From an uncultured Phycisphaerales bacterium (GTDB lineage Bacteria; Planctomycetota; Phycisphaerae; Sedimentisphaerales; Anaerobacaceae): DNA of 64,000 bases. Shown here piece by piece: positions 8,125 to 16,911 of this stretch. The notes beneath the pieces are model-generated. The model searched no databases and had not been told where the DNA came from. It saw nothing but the letters and a program-made list of their open reading frames with translations. The position numbers and the translations under genes are program-made. Position 1 is the stretch's first letter. Each line of letters opens with the position of its first letter. The DNA is taken from NCBI GenBank assembly GCA_903857265.1, contig CAIODZ010000010.1:1-64000 (forward strand), in the 5' to 3' direction.

Positions 8125-9442
8125 TAAAGCAAAAAAACTTATGGGCGATGAGCTGCTTATAAAAAACGGTCACGTAATCGACCCGGCAAACAGAATCAAC
8201 AGAAAATGCGATGTGCTGATTGCCGACGAAAAATTCGTCGAGGTCGGACGCGTCAGGAAACCTGTCGCCAATGTTATCGACGCGACGGGCAAACTCGTTG
8301 TGCCGGGCCTGATTGATATACACGTTCATTTCCGCGAACCGGGCGATGAAGAGGAAGAAACAATCGCCAGCGGCTCAGCCGCCGCGGTCGCGGGGGGATT
8401 CACATCGGTTGTTTGTATGCCCAATACAACCCCTCCAATAGAAGATGAAACCGACGTCGAATACGTCCATCGAAAAGCGAGAAAAGCCAGGAAAACACAC
8501 GTTTACACAATGGGTTCCATAACCAAAGGCAGGGAAGGCGTCGAGCTTGCCGAAATGGGCTTTATGTCCCAGGCCGGTGCAGTCGGTTTCACAGACGACG
8601 GCTCAGGCGTTCAGGATGCCTCGGTAATGCTGCGTGCGCTCAAGTACGCCCAGATGTTTAACGTCGTCATCGCCCAGCACTGCCAGGATGATAAAATCGC
8701 CGGCAAAGGCGTAATGAACTCCGGCTATTACTCGACAATCCTCGGGCTGCCGGGGCTTGACCCGCTTGCCGAAGAAGCAATGCTTTGGCGCGATATCCAG
8801 CTCGTCAAAAAAATCAAGGCGGGAACGGTTCGCTATCACGCCCAGCATATCTCGACCGCCGGCTCCGTAGAACTGATTCGAGCAGCAAAAAAACTGGGCC
8901 TGCCCGTAACCTGCGAGGTAACACCTCATCATCTGCTGCTTACTGAAAAATGCTGCGCCGAATACGACACCAACTACAAGGTGAACCCGCCCCTCCGGAC
9001 CGAAAAGGACATCGAGGCCCTGAAAGAGGCGATTGCCAACGGGCTGGTTGACGCATTAGTTACCGACCACGCCCCGCACCTGCAAAGCGAAAAGGAGCTT
9101 GAGTTTCTGGCGGCACCATTCGGACTCATCGGGCTGGAGTGCGCTTTGCCTCTGTATATCAAGTCGCTGATTGAGCCGGGCATCCTCGACTGGCCCGGAC
9201 TGATTCGCCTGATGGCGGAAAAGCCCGCAAAAATCATCGGCGTGGACAAGGGAACAATGTCAAAAGGCAAACAGGCCGACGTAACAATCATCGACCCCAA
9301 CGCCGAATACAAAATCGACGTAAACACCTTCCGCTCGAAAAGCAAAAACTGCCCATATAACGGCTGGACCGTTAAGGGCAGAGTTGAAAAAACAATCGTC
9401 GGCGGAGAAATAAGGTTTTCTGCGGAATCCTGTCCGCCGTAA
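8117..9442 (+). CDS. pyrC: Dihydroorotase (class I)
   Basis: The 441-residue amidohydrolase has the zinc-binding motif GLIDIHVHFREPG, the CMPNTTPPIE loop, and later VTPHHLLL and VTDHAPH metal/active-site motifs. Length and motifs are those of class I dihydroorotase, which interconverts carbamoyl-aspartate and dihydroorotate. It overlaps pyrB at its start. The first 12 residues, rich in Lys, precede the usual LLIKNGHVIDP opening, so the ATG at 8150 is a possible alternative start. Confidence 0.95.
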   Translation: MANKAKKLMGDELLIKNGHVIDPANRINRKCDVLIADEKFVEVGRVRKPVANVIDATGKLVVPGLIDIHVHFREPGDEEEETIASGSAAAVAGGFTSVVCMPNTTPPIEDETDVEYVHRKARKARKTHVYTMGSITKGREGVELAEMGFMSQAGAVGFTDDGSGVQDASVMLRALKYAQMFNVVIAQHCQDDKIAGKGVMNSGYYSTILGLPGLDPLAEEAMLWRDIQLVKKIKAGTVRYHAQHISTAGSVELIRAAKKLGLPVTCEVTPHHLLLTEKCCAEYDTNYKVNPPLRTEKDIEALKEAIANGLVDALVTDHAPHLQSEKELEFLAAPFGLIGLECALPLYIKSLIEPGILDWPGLIRLMAEKPAKIIGVDKGTMSKGKQADVTIIDPNAEYKIDVNTFRSKSKNCPYNGWTVKGRVEKTIVGGEIRFSAESCPP

Positions 9443-9460
9443 GTAAGGCGGTATTGAACG

Positions 9461-9955
9461 ATGCCGGTTATTATCGACGGACACAATCTGCTGTGGGCCA
9501 TTCAAAACCCCGATGAGGACGTATCCATAACCGATGTCGTGATGTGCCAGGCCCTCGATACATACTTCGGCATTACACGCGACAAAGCCGAAATCATCTT
9601 CGACGGCATAGGCCCGCCCGACAAAACAGGATTCAACAATTTAAGCAATCTGGAAATTACCTTCTCAGGCCGCAATACCGATTGCGACTCCATCATCGAA
9701 CAAAGAATACTCGACAGCACCGCTCCCGCGCACCTTACCATAGTCAGCACCGACCGCAAAATTCGAGATGCCGCTTCCGCGCGAAAAGCAACCTCCATCC
9801 AATCCGATGAATTCTGGGGCATGGTAACAAAACGGCTCAGTAAACAAAAGCGAGGCAAAGAGCCGGCCGCCAAACGCACGGGCTTGACCGAAAGTGAAAC
9901 CGAACTCTGGCTCAGGACCTTCGGTCTTGACCGCCAACCCCCGCGAACAAAATAA
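9461..9955 (+). CDS. YacP-like NYN domain protein (putative ribonuclease)
   Basis: The 164-residue protein begins MPVIIDGHNLLW and has IIFDGIGPP and IVSTDRKIRDAA, the spaced acidic residues of the PIN-like NYN fold found in YacP/Rae1-type proteins. Such proteins are thought to cut RNA, in Rae1 on the ribosome. The C-terminus is a basic stretch followed by a short TESETELWLRTFG helix. It starts 18 bases after pyrC, and its stop overlaps the histidine kinase start. The function is inferred from the fold only. Confidence 0.75.
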   Translation: MPVIIDGHNLLWAIQNPDEDVSITDVVMCQALDTYFGITRDKAEIIFDGIGPPDKTGFNNLSNLEITFSGRNTDCDSIIEQRILDSTAPAHLTIVSTDRKIRDAASARKATSIQSDEFWGMVTKRLSKQKRGKEPAAKRTGLTESETELWLRTFGLDRQPPRTK

Positions 9956-12390
9956 TGAACGATTCAGATAAAACCAAAGAACAGGTTATCCAAGAACTCG
10001 ACGGCCGAGATTCCGAGACCAGATACAAGGCGATATTCGAATCCGCGAGGGAAGGAATCATAGTCGGAATTGTTGAAACCAGGCGGTTTATGTACGTCAA
10101 TCCGGCTATCTGCAAAATGTTCGGCTATACCGCCGAAGAATTCACTCATCTGACTGTAAGCGATATACACCTCAAGGAACACTTGCAGTATGTGTCGGGA
10201 CAATTCGAAGCTCTTATGCGAAATGAAGTCGCATTTACTCAAAATATACCGTGTCTTCGCAAAAACGGAACCGTTTTCTACGCCGATATCAGCGCAACCC
10301 GCATCGTCATCAACAACAAGGATTGTTTTGTCGGTTTTTTCACCGACACTACCGAACGCAAACGCACCGAAGAGGCCCTGCGCGAAAGCGAACAAAAATA
10401 CCGCATGCTCGTTGAGCAATTGCCAGCTATCACTTATACCGCGTTGCTGGACGAGACCAGCACCACGCTCTATGTCAGTCCGCAGACACAGGAAATACTC
10501 GGCGTTTCGCCCGAAGAATACACAGCCGACCCCGACCTTTGGCAAAAAATAATACACCCGGATGACCACGACCGCGTTATAGCTGAAATAGCACACTCGC
10601 ATCAAACAGGCGAGCCGTTCAACTCCGAGTACCGTATGCTCGCAAAAGACGGGCGTATCGTCTGGGTGCGCGATAACGCGAAGATACTAAGAGACGACCG
10701 AGGCAAAGCCCTCTATCTGCAGGGTGTTATGTATGACATTACGGCCAGCAAACAAGCAGAGGAGGCCCTGCGGCGGTCCGAAGAAAAATTCAGAGGTATT
10801 GCCGAACGAAGCTCAGATATGATTTTTATGACCGACACCCGTGGTTTCATAACATACCTTTCGCCTGCCAGCGAAAGAATATTCGGTTACAAGCCGCAAG
10901 ATATGGCCGGTAAAAACTTCACAAATTTTCTGGTCGAATCTGAAATACCAAAAGCCGTTAAGAGATTCACCGAAAAACTACAAGGCAGAAAACTCGGTGT
11001 CCTCTGCCTCGAAGCCAAAAGGAAAGACGGCTCCCGCGTATTTATCGAACTAAGCTCGTCCCTCATAATACAGGACGGAAAAACCGCCGGGACACAGGGA
11101 ATCATAAAAGACGTAACTGAACGAAGAAAGGTCGAAGAGCAGCTTCAAAAGGCACACGAAGAGCTTGAAACAAGAGTAAAGAAAAGAACCGCCGAGCTGG
11201 CCAAAGCAGTTGAAACTTTACAAAAAGAAGTCGCCGAACGAAAACACGCCGAAGAATCACTCCGCAGCGCCGAAGCAAGATTCAGAACCATCTTCGAAAA
11301 TACAATCGTCGGACTCTACAGAACCACGCCCGGCGGGCAAATACTGCTTGCCAACCCCGCCCTCGTCAAAATGATGGGGTGTCGGTCTTTCAAAGCGCTG
11401 GCCAAATTTAACGTCGAAAAAAACGGCTATGACCCCTTAACCCCTCGCTCCATATTCAAAAAACTCATAAAAAAAGAAGGCAGGGTCATCGGTCTCGAGT
11501 CCGTCTGGCGCAGACTCGACGGCACAAAGCTTTTCGTTTCCGAAAGCGCGTTTGCTGTAAAAGACGCCAAAGGCAAAATTCTCTATTACGAAGGCACGGC
11601 CCAGGACATCACAAAACGAAAAGAGGCGGAAGAGAAACTCATGCTCTACCAGCAGCAGCTCCGCTCTCTCGCCTCGGAACTTTCGCTGGCCGAGGAACGG
11701 CTCAGAAGACGAATCGCCGCCGAGCTCCACGACCACATAGCCCAGAATCTCGCCATCTCTAAAATTAAACTCGAATCGCTGAAAGACGACGTCAAACCGG
11801 GCCTGGCTAAATCGCTCAAAGAGGTAACCAACCTAATCTCGCAGACCATCGATGCATCCAGGTCGCTTACTTTCGAAATAAGCCCGCCCGTTCTTTACGA
11901 GCTTGGTTTCGAGGCAGCCGTCGGCTGGTTAGTCAGGCAAACCAGGCAGCGATTCGGCCTGGATGTCGAATTCATAAACGACGAAAAACCAAAATCACTC
12001 AACGCTGATATCCGGGTGCTGCTGTTCCAGGCGGTGCGAGAGCTGCTGGTAAACGTAGTCAAGCACGCCAAAGCCAAAAAGGCAAAAGTTTACGCATGCG
12101 TAGTCGATGATAACATCCAGGTAACCGTAGAGGACGACGGCGTCGGCTTCGACACCACAACACTAAACCCCGCAAAGGATTTCACAAAAGGGGGTTTCGG
12201 ACTGTTTAATATCCGGGAACGACTTGACCAGATAGGCGGAAGTGTTATCATACAGTCAGGGCGAAAAAAAGGCACGCAAATCATCATGACTGCTCCAATA
12301 GAAAAACCAAAGAAACCAAGCATCCGTTTTTCAGGCGCCCGCCCTGAAAAAAACGGCCGGCGGCGGAAAAATAAAAAATTACCGGCGTAA
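9955..12390 (+). CDS. Multi-PAS sensor histidine kinase (NarX/HisKA_3 type)
   Basis: The 811-residue protein contains four PAS units (about residues 20-135, 145-270, 280-395 and 445-565), a coiled coil after the third (ELETRVKKRTAELAKAV), then a dimerisation box with the phospho-acceptor His in AAELHDHIAQNLAIS and a HATPase domain (ELLVNVVKHAKAK, EDDGVGFD, GGFGLFNIRERL). HDHIAQ is typical of kinases paired with NarL/FixJ regulators, and such a regulator lies 42 bases downstream. No signal peptide or membrane segment is seen, so it is probably cytoplasmic. The ligand is unknown. The ATG overlaps the previous stop by one base. The C-terminal 35 residues are Lys/Arg-rich. Confidence 0.93.
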   Translation: MNDSDKTKEQVIQELDGRDSETRYKAIFESAREGIIVGIVETRRFMYVNPAICKMFGYTAEEFTHLTVSDIHLKEHLQYVSGQFEALMRNEVAFTQNIPCLRKNGTVFYADISATRIVINNKDCFVGFFTDTTERKRTEEALRESEQKYRMLVEQLPAITYTALLDETSTTLYVSPQTQEILGVSPEEYTADPDLWQKIIHPDDHDRVIAEIAHSHQTGEPFNSEYRMLAKDGRIVWVRDNAKILRDDRGKALYLQGVMYDITASKQAEEALRRSEEKFRGIAERSSDMIFMTDTRGFITYLSPASERIFGYKPQDMAGKNFTNFLVESEIPKAVKRFTEKLQGRKLGVLCLEAKRKDGSRVFIELSSSLIIQDGKTAGTQGIIKDVTERRKVEEQLQKAHEELETRVKKRTAELAKAVETLQKEVAERKHAEESLRSAEARFRTIFENTIVGLYRTTPGGQILLANPALVKMMGCRSFKALAKFNVEKNGYDPLTPRSIFKKLIKKEGRVIGLESVWRRLDGTKLFVSESAFAVKDAKGKILYYEGTAQDITKRKEAEEKLMLYQQQLRSLASELSLAEERLRRRIAAELHDHIAQNLAISKIKLESLKDDVKPGLAKSLKEVTNLISQTIDASRSLTFEISPPVLYELGFEAAVGWLVRQTRQRFGLDVEFINDEKPKSLNADIRVLLFQAVRELLVNVVKHAKAKKAKVYACVVDDNIQVTVEDDGVGFDTTTLNPAKDFTKGGFGLFNIRERLDQIGGSVIIQSGRKKGTQIIMTAPIEKPKKPSIRFSGARPEKNGRRRKNKKLPA

Positions 12391-12432
12391 CACGATCTGC
12401 ATCGAAATAATCAGCGGGACAGGGGAACCAAA

Positions 12433-13086
12433 ATGAGCACAAGAATCTTGTTGGCAGATGACCACAAAATCACACGCCAGGGTCTCCGTTCACTGCTCGA
12501 AAAACAAAAGGATATGGAGGTTGTAGCCGAGGCGGATAATGGCCGGTCCGCTGTTCGGCTGGCCGCCGAGCTTGCCCCGGACATCGTAATTATGGACGTA
12601 ACTATGCCCGACCTTAACGGGATCGAAGCCACAAAGCAAATTCTCGCCAAATCGCCCGACATTAAAATTATCGCCCTTTCGATGCATTCCGACGCCCTTT
12701 TCGTAACAGAAATGCTCAAAAGCGGCGCAGCCGGATACCTGCTCAAGGATTGCGCCTTCGAGGAGCTTACAAGAGCTATACGAACCGTCGCCGACGACAA
12801 AACTTATCTCAGCCCCGCCATATCCGGCGTCGTCATCGAGGATTATCTCCATCGGCTTGCCACAACCGAGTTCACAGGCCCGGACATCCTCACTGACAGA
12901 GAAAAAGAGGTCGTCCAACTTATGGCGGAGGGTAATTCCACCAAGCAAATCGCCCTAAAACTGCATATTAGCGTCAAAACAGTCGAAACGCACCGCAGGC
13001 AGATAATGAGCAAGCTCGATATTCATAATGTCGCTGAACTGACCAAATACGCCATCCGCAAGGGTATCACCTCCCTCGAAGATTGA
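12433..13086 (+). CDS. NarL/FixJ-family response regulator
   Basis: The 217-residue protein has a receiver domain with acidic DDH near residue 9, the phospho-acceptor Asp in IVIMDVTMPDLNG and Lys in LLKDCAF, followed by a LuxR-type HTH (LTDREKEVVQLMAEG, then KTVETHRRQIMSKL). It is the likely partner of the preceding kinase. Target genes are not known. AGGGG lies about 10 bases before the ATG. It is the last gene before the candidate small RNA region. Confidence 0.94.
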   Translation: MSTRILLADDHKITRQGLRSLLEKQKDMEVVAEADNGRSAVRLAAELAPDIVIMDVTMPDLNGIEATKQILAKSPDIKIIALSMHSDALFVTEMLKSGAAGYLLKDCAFEELTRAIRTVADDKTYLSPAISGVVIEDYLHRLATTEFTGPDILTDREKEVVQLMAEGNSTKQIALKLHISVKTVETHRRQIMSKLDIHNVAELTKYAIRKGITSLED

Positions 13087-13157
13087 CCCAAAAACCCAAT
13101 CAGGTATTTTTACCATCAAAATCAGGGTTGCTCTGATATCAGTTTGCAATAAATCTG

Positions 13158-13166
13158 TGATATAAT
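13158..13166 (+). promoter_or_regulatory. Extended -10 promoter of the candidate small RNA
   Basis: TGATATAAT is a perfect extended -10 with TATAAT at 13161-13166. No good -35 lies 16-18 bases upstream, as is common for extended -10 promoters. It precedes a structured region ending in a terminator. Confidence 0.5.
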
Positions 13167-13172
13167 ACATTA

Positions 13173-13308
13173 TTACAATCAGATATTCTGACTGTTGCGG
13201 TCGTCGTATGGCAGCAATCAGTAACGATATAAGGAGTATCGCCGCGCGGCTCTTACAGGGCATTTTGGGTGTGGGTGTCCGTAGGACCCCAGTGATGCTC
13301 CTTTTTTT
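13173..13308 (+). ncRNA. Candidate small RNA, unknown family
   Basis: No open frame explains this segment of the 386-base gap between the response regulator and mltA. After the extended -10 there is a hairpin with an 11-bp stem (13188-13198 with 13211-13221, one mismatch, one wobble). A second long stem pairs AAGGAGUAUCGC (13231-13242) with GUGAUGCUCCUU (13292-13303) through two GU pairs, and encloses a self-complementary GCCGCGCGGC and a GGGUGUCC/GGACCCC hairpin. Eight T residues follow. It matches no riboswitch, SRP, 6S or tmRNA signature that I recognise. It might instead be a 3' structure of the upstream operon. Confidence 0.45.
13231..13308 (+). terminator. Intrinsic terminator closing the candidate small RNA
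   Basis: A 12-bp stem (AAGGAG...CTCCTT outer part) followed directly by TTTTTTTT. The stem loop is long (about 49 bases) and internally structured. Confidence 0.6.
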
Positions 13309-13472
13309 TGCGCATTTTCGCCATTCTTCGTACCCGACCAATACCATTAAAGATTCACTCCCTGCTTCGCCGACACACTAATTATAAGACCCTGATTTGT
13401 TAGTCGAATCCATCAAGTGCCGCTTGAAGGGCACGAAGGGGGGTCTGTTCGTTTATTCAAAGAAGGAATCGT

Positions 13473-14672
13473 ATGAAAACCAGGATATTGCTTTACGCCG
13501 TGTTAACCGCCATTATTCTTACAGCCGTCGGCTGCCAGAAACCTCTCGCAGTCGTCGCTCCCCAGTATGACAAACCCCTTGCCCCGGGCCAACTCGCCTT
13601 GCGAAAAATTACCAATCCCGCTGAAATCCCGGACTTCACCAGTGCCTGTAACAATCTGACCAATCTCTCCGCAGCCATTGATAATTCACTCGACTACATG
13701 AAAAAACCGCCGAGCAACCAATCTTATCCATACACAGACATCACCCACGAACAGGTCGTCAAATCCCTAACCGCCTTCAAAAACCTGCTCAAATCAGGTC
13801 TCACGGGCAGCCAGCTTAACGACGCTATCCGTCAGAAATTCGACGTTTATATGTCCGTCGGCTGCGATGACGCAGGAACAGTTCTTTTTACCGGATACTA
13901 CACCCCCATCTTCTCCGGCTCACCCGTTAAAACGGCACAATATCAATACCCCCTGTACAGCCAACCCAAGGACCTGGTCAAAGGCGACAAGGGGCAAATA
14001 CTCGGCAGAAAAGGCGCCGACGGCCAAATCACCCCGTACCCCACACGCGCTGAAATCGAAAATTCCAATATGCTCGCCGGTAACGAACTCGTCTGGCTCG
14101 ACGACCCCTTCAAGGTCTATATCGCCCACGTCCAGGGCTCAGCAGTCATTATTCGTATGCCTGACGGCCGGCTTGTAACTTATGGTTACACCGCCAACAA
14201 TGGCCACGAATATAAAAGCATCATCAAGCAGCTCATCAGCGAAGGGAAAATACCGGCTGACCGCGTAAGTTTGTCATCCCTTATGGATTTCTTCAAAGCC
14301 AACCCCTCATTGGTCCGCCAATACACCCAGATTAATCCCCGTTTCGTATTCTTCAGGCAGGCAGAACAAGGCACCCCACACGGCAGTTTGAATGAGCCGG
14401 TCACCGCCTACAGAAGCATCGCCACCGACAAATCCGTCTTCCCGCGTGCCGCCCTGACATTTTTCACAACAAATCTCCCCCGCCAGATAGGCAATACCAC
14501 CTATACCGACCCATTCACCGGCTTCGCACTCGACCAGGATACGGGCGGCGCTATCCGCGCGGCGGGCCGATGTGATATTTACCTCGGAATCGGCGATACG
14601 GCAGGCAACCTCGCAGGCCAAACATACCAGGAAGGCAAACTATACTACCTGTTTCTCAAGCCCGGTTATTGA
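13473..14672 (+). CDS. mltA: Membrane-bound lytic murein transglycosylase A (MltA)
   Basis: The 399-residue lipoprotein has a signal peptide with a lipobox ending TAVGC, so Cys21 would be lipidated. The MltA barrel contains FTGYYTPIFSGS and ELVWLDDPFKVYIAHVQGSA, and the C-terminal 3D domain has LDQDTGGAIRAAGRCDIYLG with the expected catalytic Asp and GIGDTAGNLAG. MltA cleaves peptidoglycan with formation of 1,6-anhydromuramic products at the outer membrane inner face. AGAAGGAA lies 7-14 bases before the ATG. It is monocistronic in appearance, with a promoter for the next operon just after it. Confidence 0.94.
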   Translation: MKTRILLYAVLTAIILTAVGCQKPLAVVAPQYDKPLAPGQLALRKITNPAEIPDFTSACNNLTNLSAAIDNSLDYMKKPPSNQSYPYTDITHEQVVKSLTAFKNLLKSGLTGSQLNDAIRQKFDVYMSVGCDDAGTVLFTGYYTPIFSGSPVKTAQYQYPLYSQPKDLVKGDKGQILGRKGADGQITPYPTRAEIENSNMLAGNELVWLDDPFKVYIAHVQGSAVIIRMPDGRLVTYGYTANNGHEYKSIIKQLISEGKIPADRVSLSSLMDFFKANPSLVRQYTQINPRFVFFRQAEQGTPHGSLNEPVTAYRSIATDKSVFPRAALTFFTTNLPRQIGNTTYTDPFTGFALDQDTGGAIRAAGRCDIYLGIGDTAGNLAGQTYQEGKLYYLFLKPGY

Positions 14673-14695
14673 ACAGTTGATACGCCTCATTATTC

Positions 14696-14724
14696 TTTAC
14701 AATCGCCGGCTCCTTCGGTATAAT
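14696..14724 (+). promoter_or_regulatory. Promoter of the 2-oxoacid:ferredoxin oxidoreductase operon
   Basis: TTTACA (14696-14701), a 17-base spacer, TATAAT (14719-14724). Transcription would start near 14731. The 70-base leader contains a TCTCAGCGTCCTCTGCGGTG phrase (14770-14789) related to the repeat seen near 41.2 kb. Confidence 0.75.
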
Positions 14725-14801
14725 ATCGCGACAATCGCCGCGGAGACCACGGGTATTATCTAAAGATTTTCTCAGCGTCCTCTGCGGTGAATGAGACGCA
14801 A

Positions 14802-15092
14802 ATGGCCGGAAAAATTATAATCGATATCGAACGTTGCAAGGGTTGCACCCTTTGTGTTACCGTATGCCCCAACAACGTAATCACCATTTCGGAGAAGTCC
14901 AACAGCAAGGGATACTTCCCCGCTGAATCCACAGGGCCAAATTGCACCGGCTGCACCAACTGCGCGATTGTCTGCCCCGATTGTGCTATCGAGGTATATC
15001 GAGACAAAACCGGCTCTGAGAAAATAGACATAAAGTCCGTCAACCCAATAAAAAAAAACGAAATAAATAACTTAGCCAGAGAGTCGAAGTGA
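14802..15092 (+). CDS. korD: 2-oxoacid:ferredoxin oxidoreductase, ferredoxin (delta) subunit
   Basis: The protein of about 96 residues holds two 4Fe-4S motifs, CKGCTLCVTVCP and CTGCTNCAIVCP, as in the small iron-sulfur subunit of four-subunit 2-oxoglutarate or branched-chain 2-oxoacid:ferredoxin oxidoreductases. It passes electrons from the TPP centre to ferredoxin. A GTG at 14787 would add five residues (MNETQ); the ATG at 14802, opening MAGKIIID, is preferred. It overlaps the alpha gene by four bases. Confidence 0.9.
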   Translation: MAGKIIIDIERCKGCTLCVTVCPNNVITISEKSNSKGYFPAESTGPNCTGCTNCAIVCPDCAIEVYRDKTGSEKIDIKSVNPIKKNEINNLARESK

Positions 15093-16168
15093 GTGACAGA
15101 GTTTTAATGTGCGGTAATGAAGCGATGGCGGAGGCGGCGATACAGGCCGGACTTGACGCGTATTTCGGCTATCCCATCACGCCACAGAATGAAGTTACCG
15201 CCTATATGTCGCAAAGAATGCCCGAAGAAAAACGGGTCTTCGTCCAGAGCGAAAGCGAGCTGGCTGCGATAAATATGGTCTTCGGCGCAGCGGCGACGGG
15301 CAAACGCACTATGACCAGCTCTTCCAGCCCAGGCATCAGTTTGATGCAGGAAGGCATAAGCTATCTCGCCGCCGCGGAATTGCCCTGCGTAATCGTAAAT
15401 GTTATGCGGGGAGGCCCGGGTCTGGGCAATATCGCCCCATCACAAGGCGATTATTTCCAGTCCGTAAAAGGCGGAGGCCACGGCGATTATCATTGCATCG
15501 TATTCGGCCCATCGAGCGTCCAGGAATTCGCCGATATTATGCCTCTCGCCTTCGACTTGGCGGACAAATATCGAACACCAGCCATTATTCTCGCTGACGG
15601 CATAATCGGTCAGATGATGGAACCTGTCGTGATTCCAACAAACTCAAAACTAACGACTCAAAACTTAAAACTCCCGAAAAAGGACTGGGCATTAACGGGA
15701 GCCGATGGCAGAAAGCAAAATATCGTCCGCTCGCTTTGGCTGGGAGACGGCGTTGTCGAGCAACATAATTACGACCTGCAGGCCAAGTATCGTCAAATCG
15801 AAAAAAATGAAATACGCTGCGAGCAGTCAGACGTTGATGACGCTGATATTGTTATCGTCGCTTACGGTATCTGCGCCAGAATCGCCAGACGCGCTGCACA
15901 ACAAGCAAGGGAGCAGGGAATCAAGGTCGGCTGTATAAGGCCGATTACGCTTTGGCCCTTCCCGTCCGAGTCGATAAGTAAGGCGGCGGATAAGTCGCCC
16001 ATTTTCCTCGTCGTCGAAATGAGCTGTGGCCAAATGGTCGAGGACGTCCGCTTGGCAGTCGCGGGCAAATCGCCCGTTGTATTCTGGGGCAGACCCGGCG
16101 GCGGAATAGTAACCGTTGAAAAAGTACTCGAAAAAATCGAGCAATTGATTAAAAAAGCGAAAAAATAA
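15089..16168 (+). CDS. korA: 2-oxoacid:ferredoxin oxidoreductase, alpha subunit (KorA/VorB-like)
   Basis: The 359-residue protein starts with GTG overlapping the ferredoxin stop. It has the family's MCGNEAMAEAAIQAG, GYPITPQNEV and TSSSSPGISLMQEG motifs and a C-terminal transketolase-like domain (VAYGICARIARRA, GCIRPITLWPFP). Together with the beta subunit it forms the TPP site that oxidises a 2-oxoacid to acyl-CoA. 2-Oxoglutarate and 2-oxoisovalerate enzymes look alike, so the substrate is not fixed. Residues around TNSKLTTQNLKL (15640-15674) are encoded by an ACTCAAAACT-type low-complexity phrase also found in noncoding places here, which looks like an in-frame insertion between domains. Confidence 0.9.
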   Translation: MSDRVLMCGNEAMAEAAIQAGLDAYFGYPITPQNEVTAYMSQRMPEEKRVFVQSESELAAINMVFGAAATGKRTMTSSSSPGISLMQEGISYLAAAELPCVIVNVMRGGPGLGNIAPSQGDYFQSVKGGGHGDYHCIVFGPSSVQEFADIMPLAFDLADKYRTPAIILADGIIGQMMEPVVIPTNSKLTTQNLKLPKKDWALTGADGRKQNIVRSLWLGDGVVEQHNYDLQAKYRQIEKNEIRCEQSDVDDADIVIVAYGICARIARRAAQQAREQGIKVGCIRPITLWPFPSESISKAADKSPIFLVVEMSCGQMVEDVRLAVAGKSPVVFWGRPGGGIVTVEKVLEKIEQLIKKAKK

Positions 16169-16173
16169 AACCG

Positions 16174-16908
16174 ATGCAGACCGTATTTAAAAGAACGCCG
16201 ACTCTCAAAGATTGCCCGACGCATTATTGCCCGGGCTGCGGCCACGGCATCGCACATCGACTCGTCTGCGAGGTAATCGACGAACTCGGCATACAGAGCA
16301 GGACCATCGGCATCGCACCTGTGGGCTGTGCGGTTCTCGCTTACGATTATTTCGACGTCGATATGGTTGAAGTCGCTCACGGCAGAGCGCCGGCGGTCGC
16401 GACCGGAATGAAAAGAACCAACCCCGATAAAATCGTATTCTCGTATCAGGGCGACGGCGACCTCGCGGCAATCGGAACAGCGGAAATTATTCACGCCGCT
16501 CACCGCGCAGAACAACTCACCGTCGTTTTCATCAATAACGCTGTCTTCGGCATGACAGGCGGACAAATGGCCCCAACCACAATGCTCGGTCAAATCACCG
16601 CTACCACCCAGCAAGGCCGGCAGGCCGACGGCCAGGGCTACCCATTGAACGTCTCGGAATTATTAGCCGTGCTGCCCGGGGCGATTTACGTCGAGCGATG
16701 CGGACTTTGCAGCCCCGCTCACATCCGCAAAGCAAAAGCCGCACTCAAACACGCGTTTGAACTCCAGATAAATAACGCCAAAGGTCTCAGCTTGGTCGAG
16801 CTTCTCTCCCCCTGCCCGACCTACTGGCGAATGACACCACCCGACTCTATGCTCCATATTCAAAACGAAATGACCAAGGTATTCCCCTTTGGCAGGATAA
16901 AGGGCTGA
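16174..16908 (+). CDS. korB: 2-oxoacid:ferredoxin oxidoreductase, beta (TPP-binding) subunit
   Basis: The 244-residue protein has HYCPGCGHGIAHRL, the TPP/Mg motif SYQGDGDLAAIG with INNAVFGMTGGQ, and the C-terminal SPCPTYWRM. These define the thiamine-binding beta subunit. It lies five bases after the alpha gene. Its last 20 codons (16849-16908) are copied 439 bases downstream at 17288-17347 as part of a tandem duplication. Confidence 0.93.
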   Translation: MQTVFKRTPTLKDCPTHYCPGCGHGIAHRLVCEVIDELGIQSRTIGIAPVGCAVLAYDYFDVDMVEVAHGRAPAVATGMKRTNPDKIVFSYQGDGDLAAIGTAEIIHAAHRAEQLTVVFINNAVFGMTGGQMAPTTMLGQITATTQQGRQADGQGYPLNVSELLAVLPGAIYVERCGLCSPAHIRKAKAALKHAFELQINNAKGLSLVELLSPCPTYWRMTPPDSMLHIQNEMTKVFPFGRIKG

Positions 16909-16911
16909 CCC

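Noticed and set aside
13173-13308. Bacterial SRP RNA or 6S RNA
   Set aside because: The SRP domain IV loop (GGAA with the GGUCAGG side) is missing, and there is no long 6S-like rod with a central bubble.
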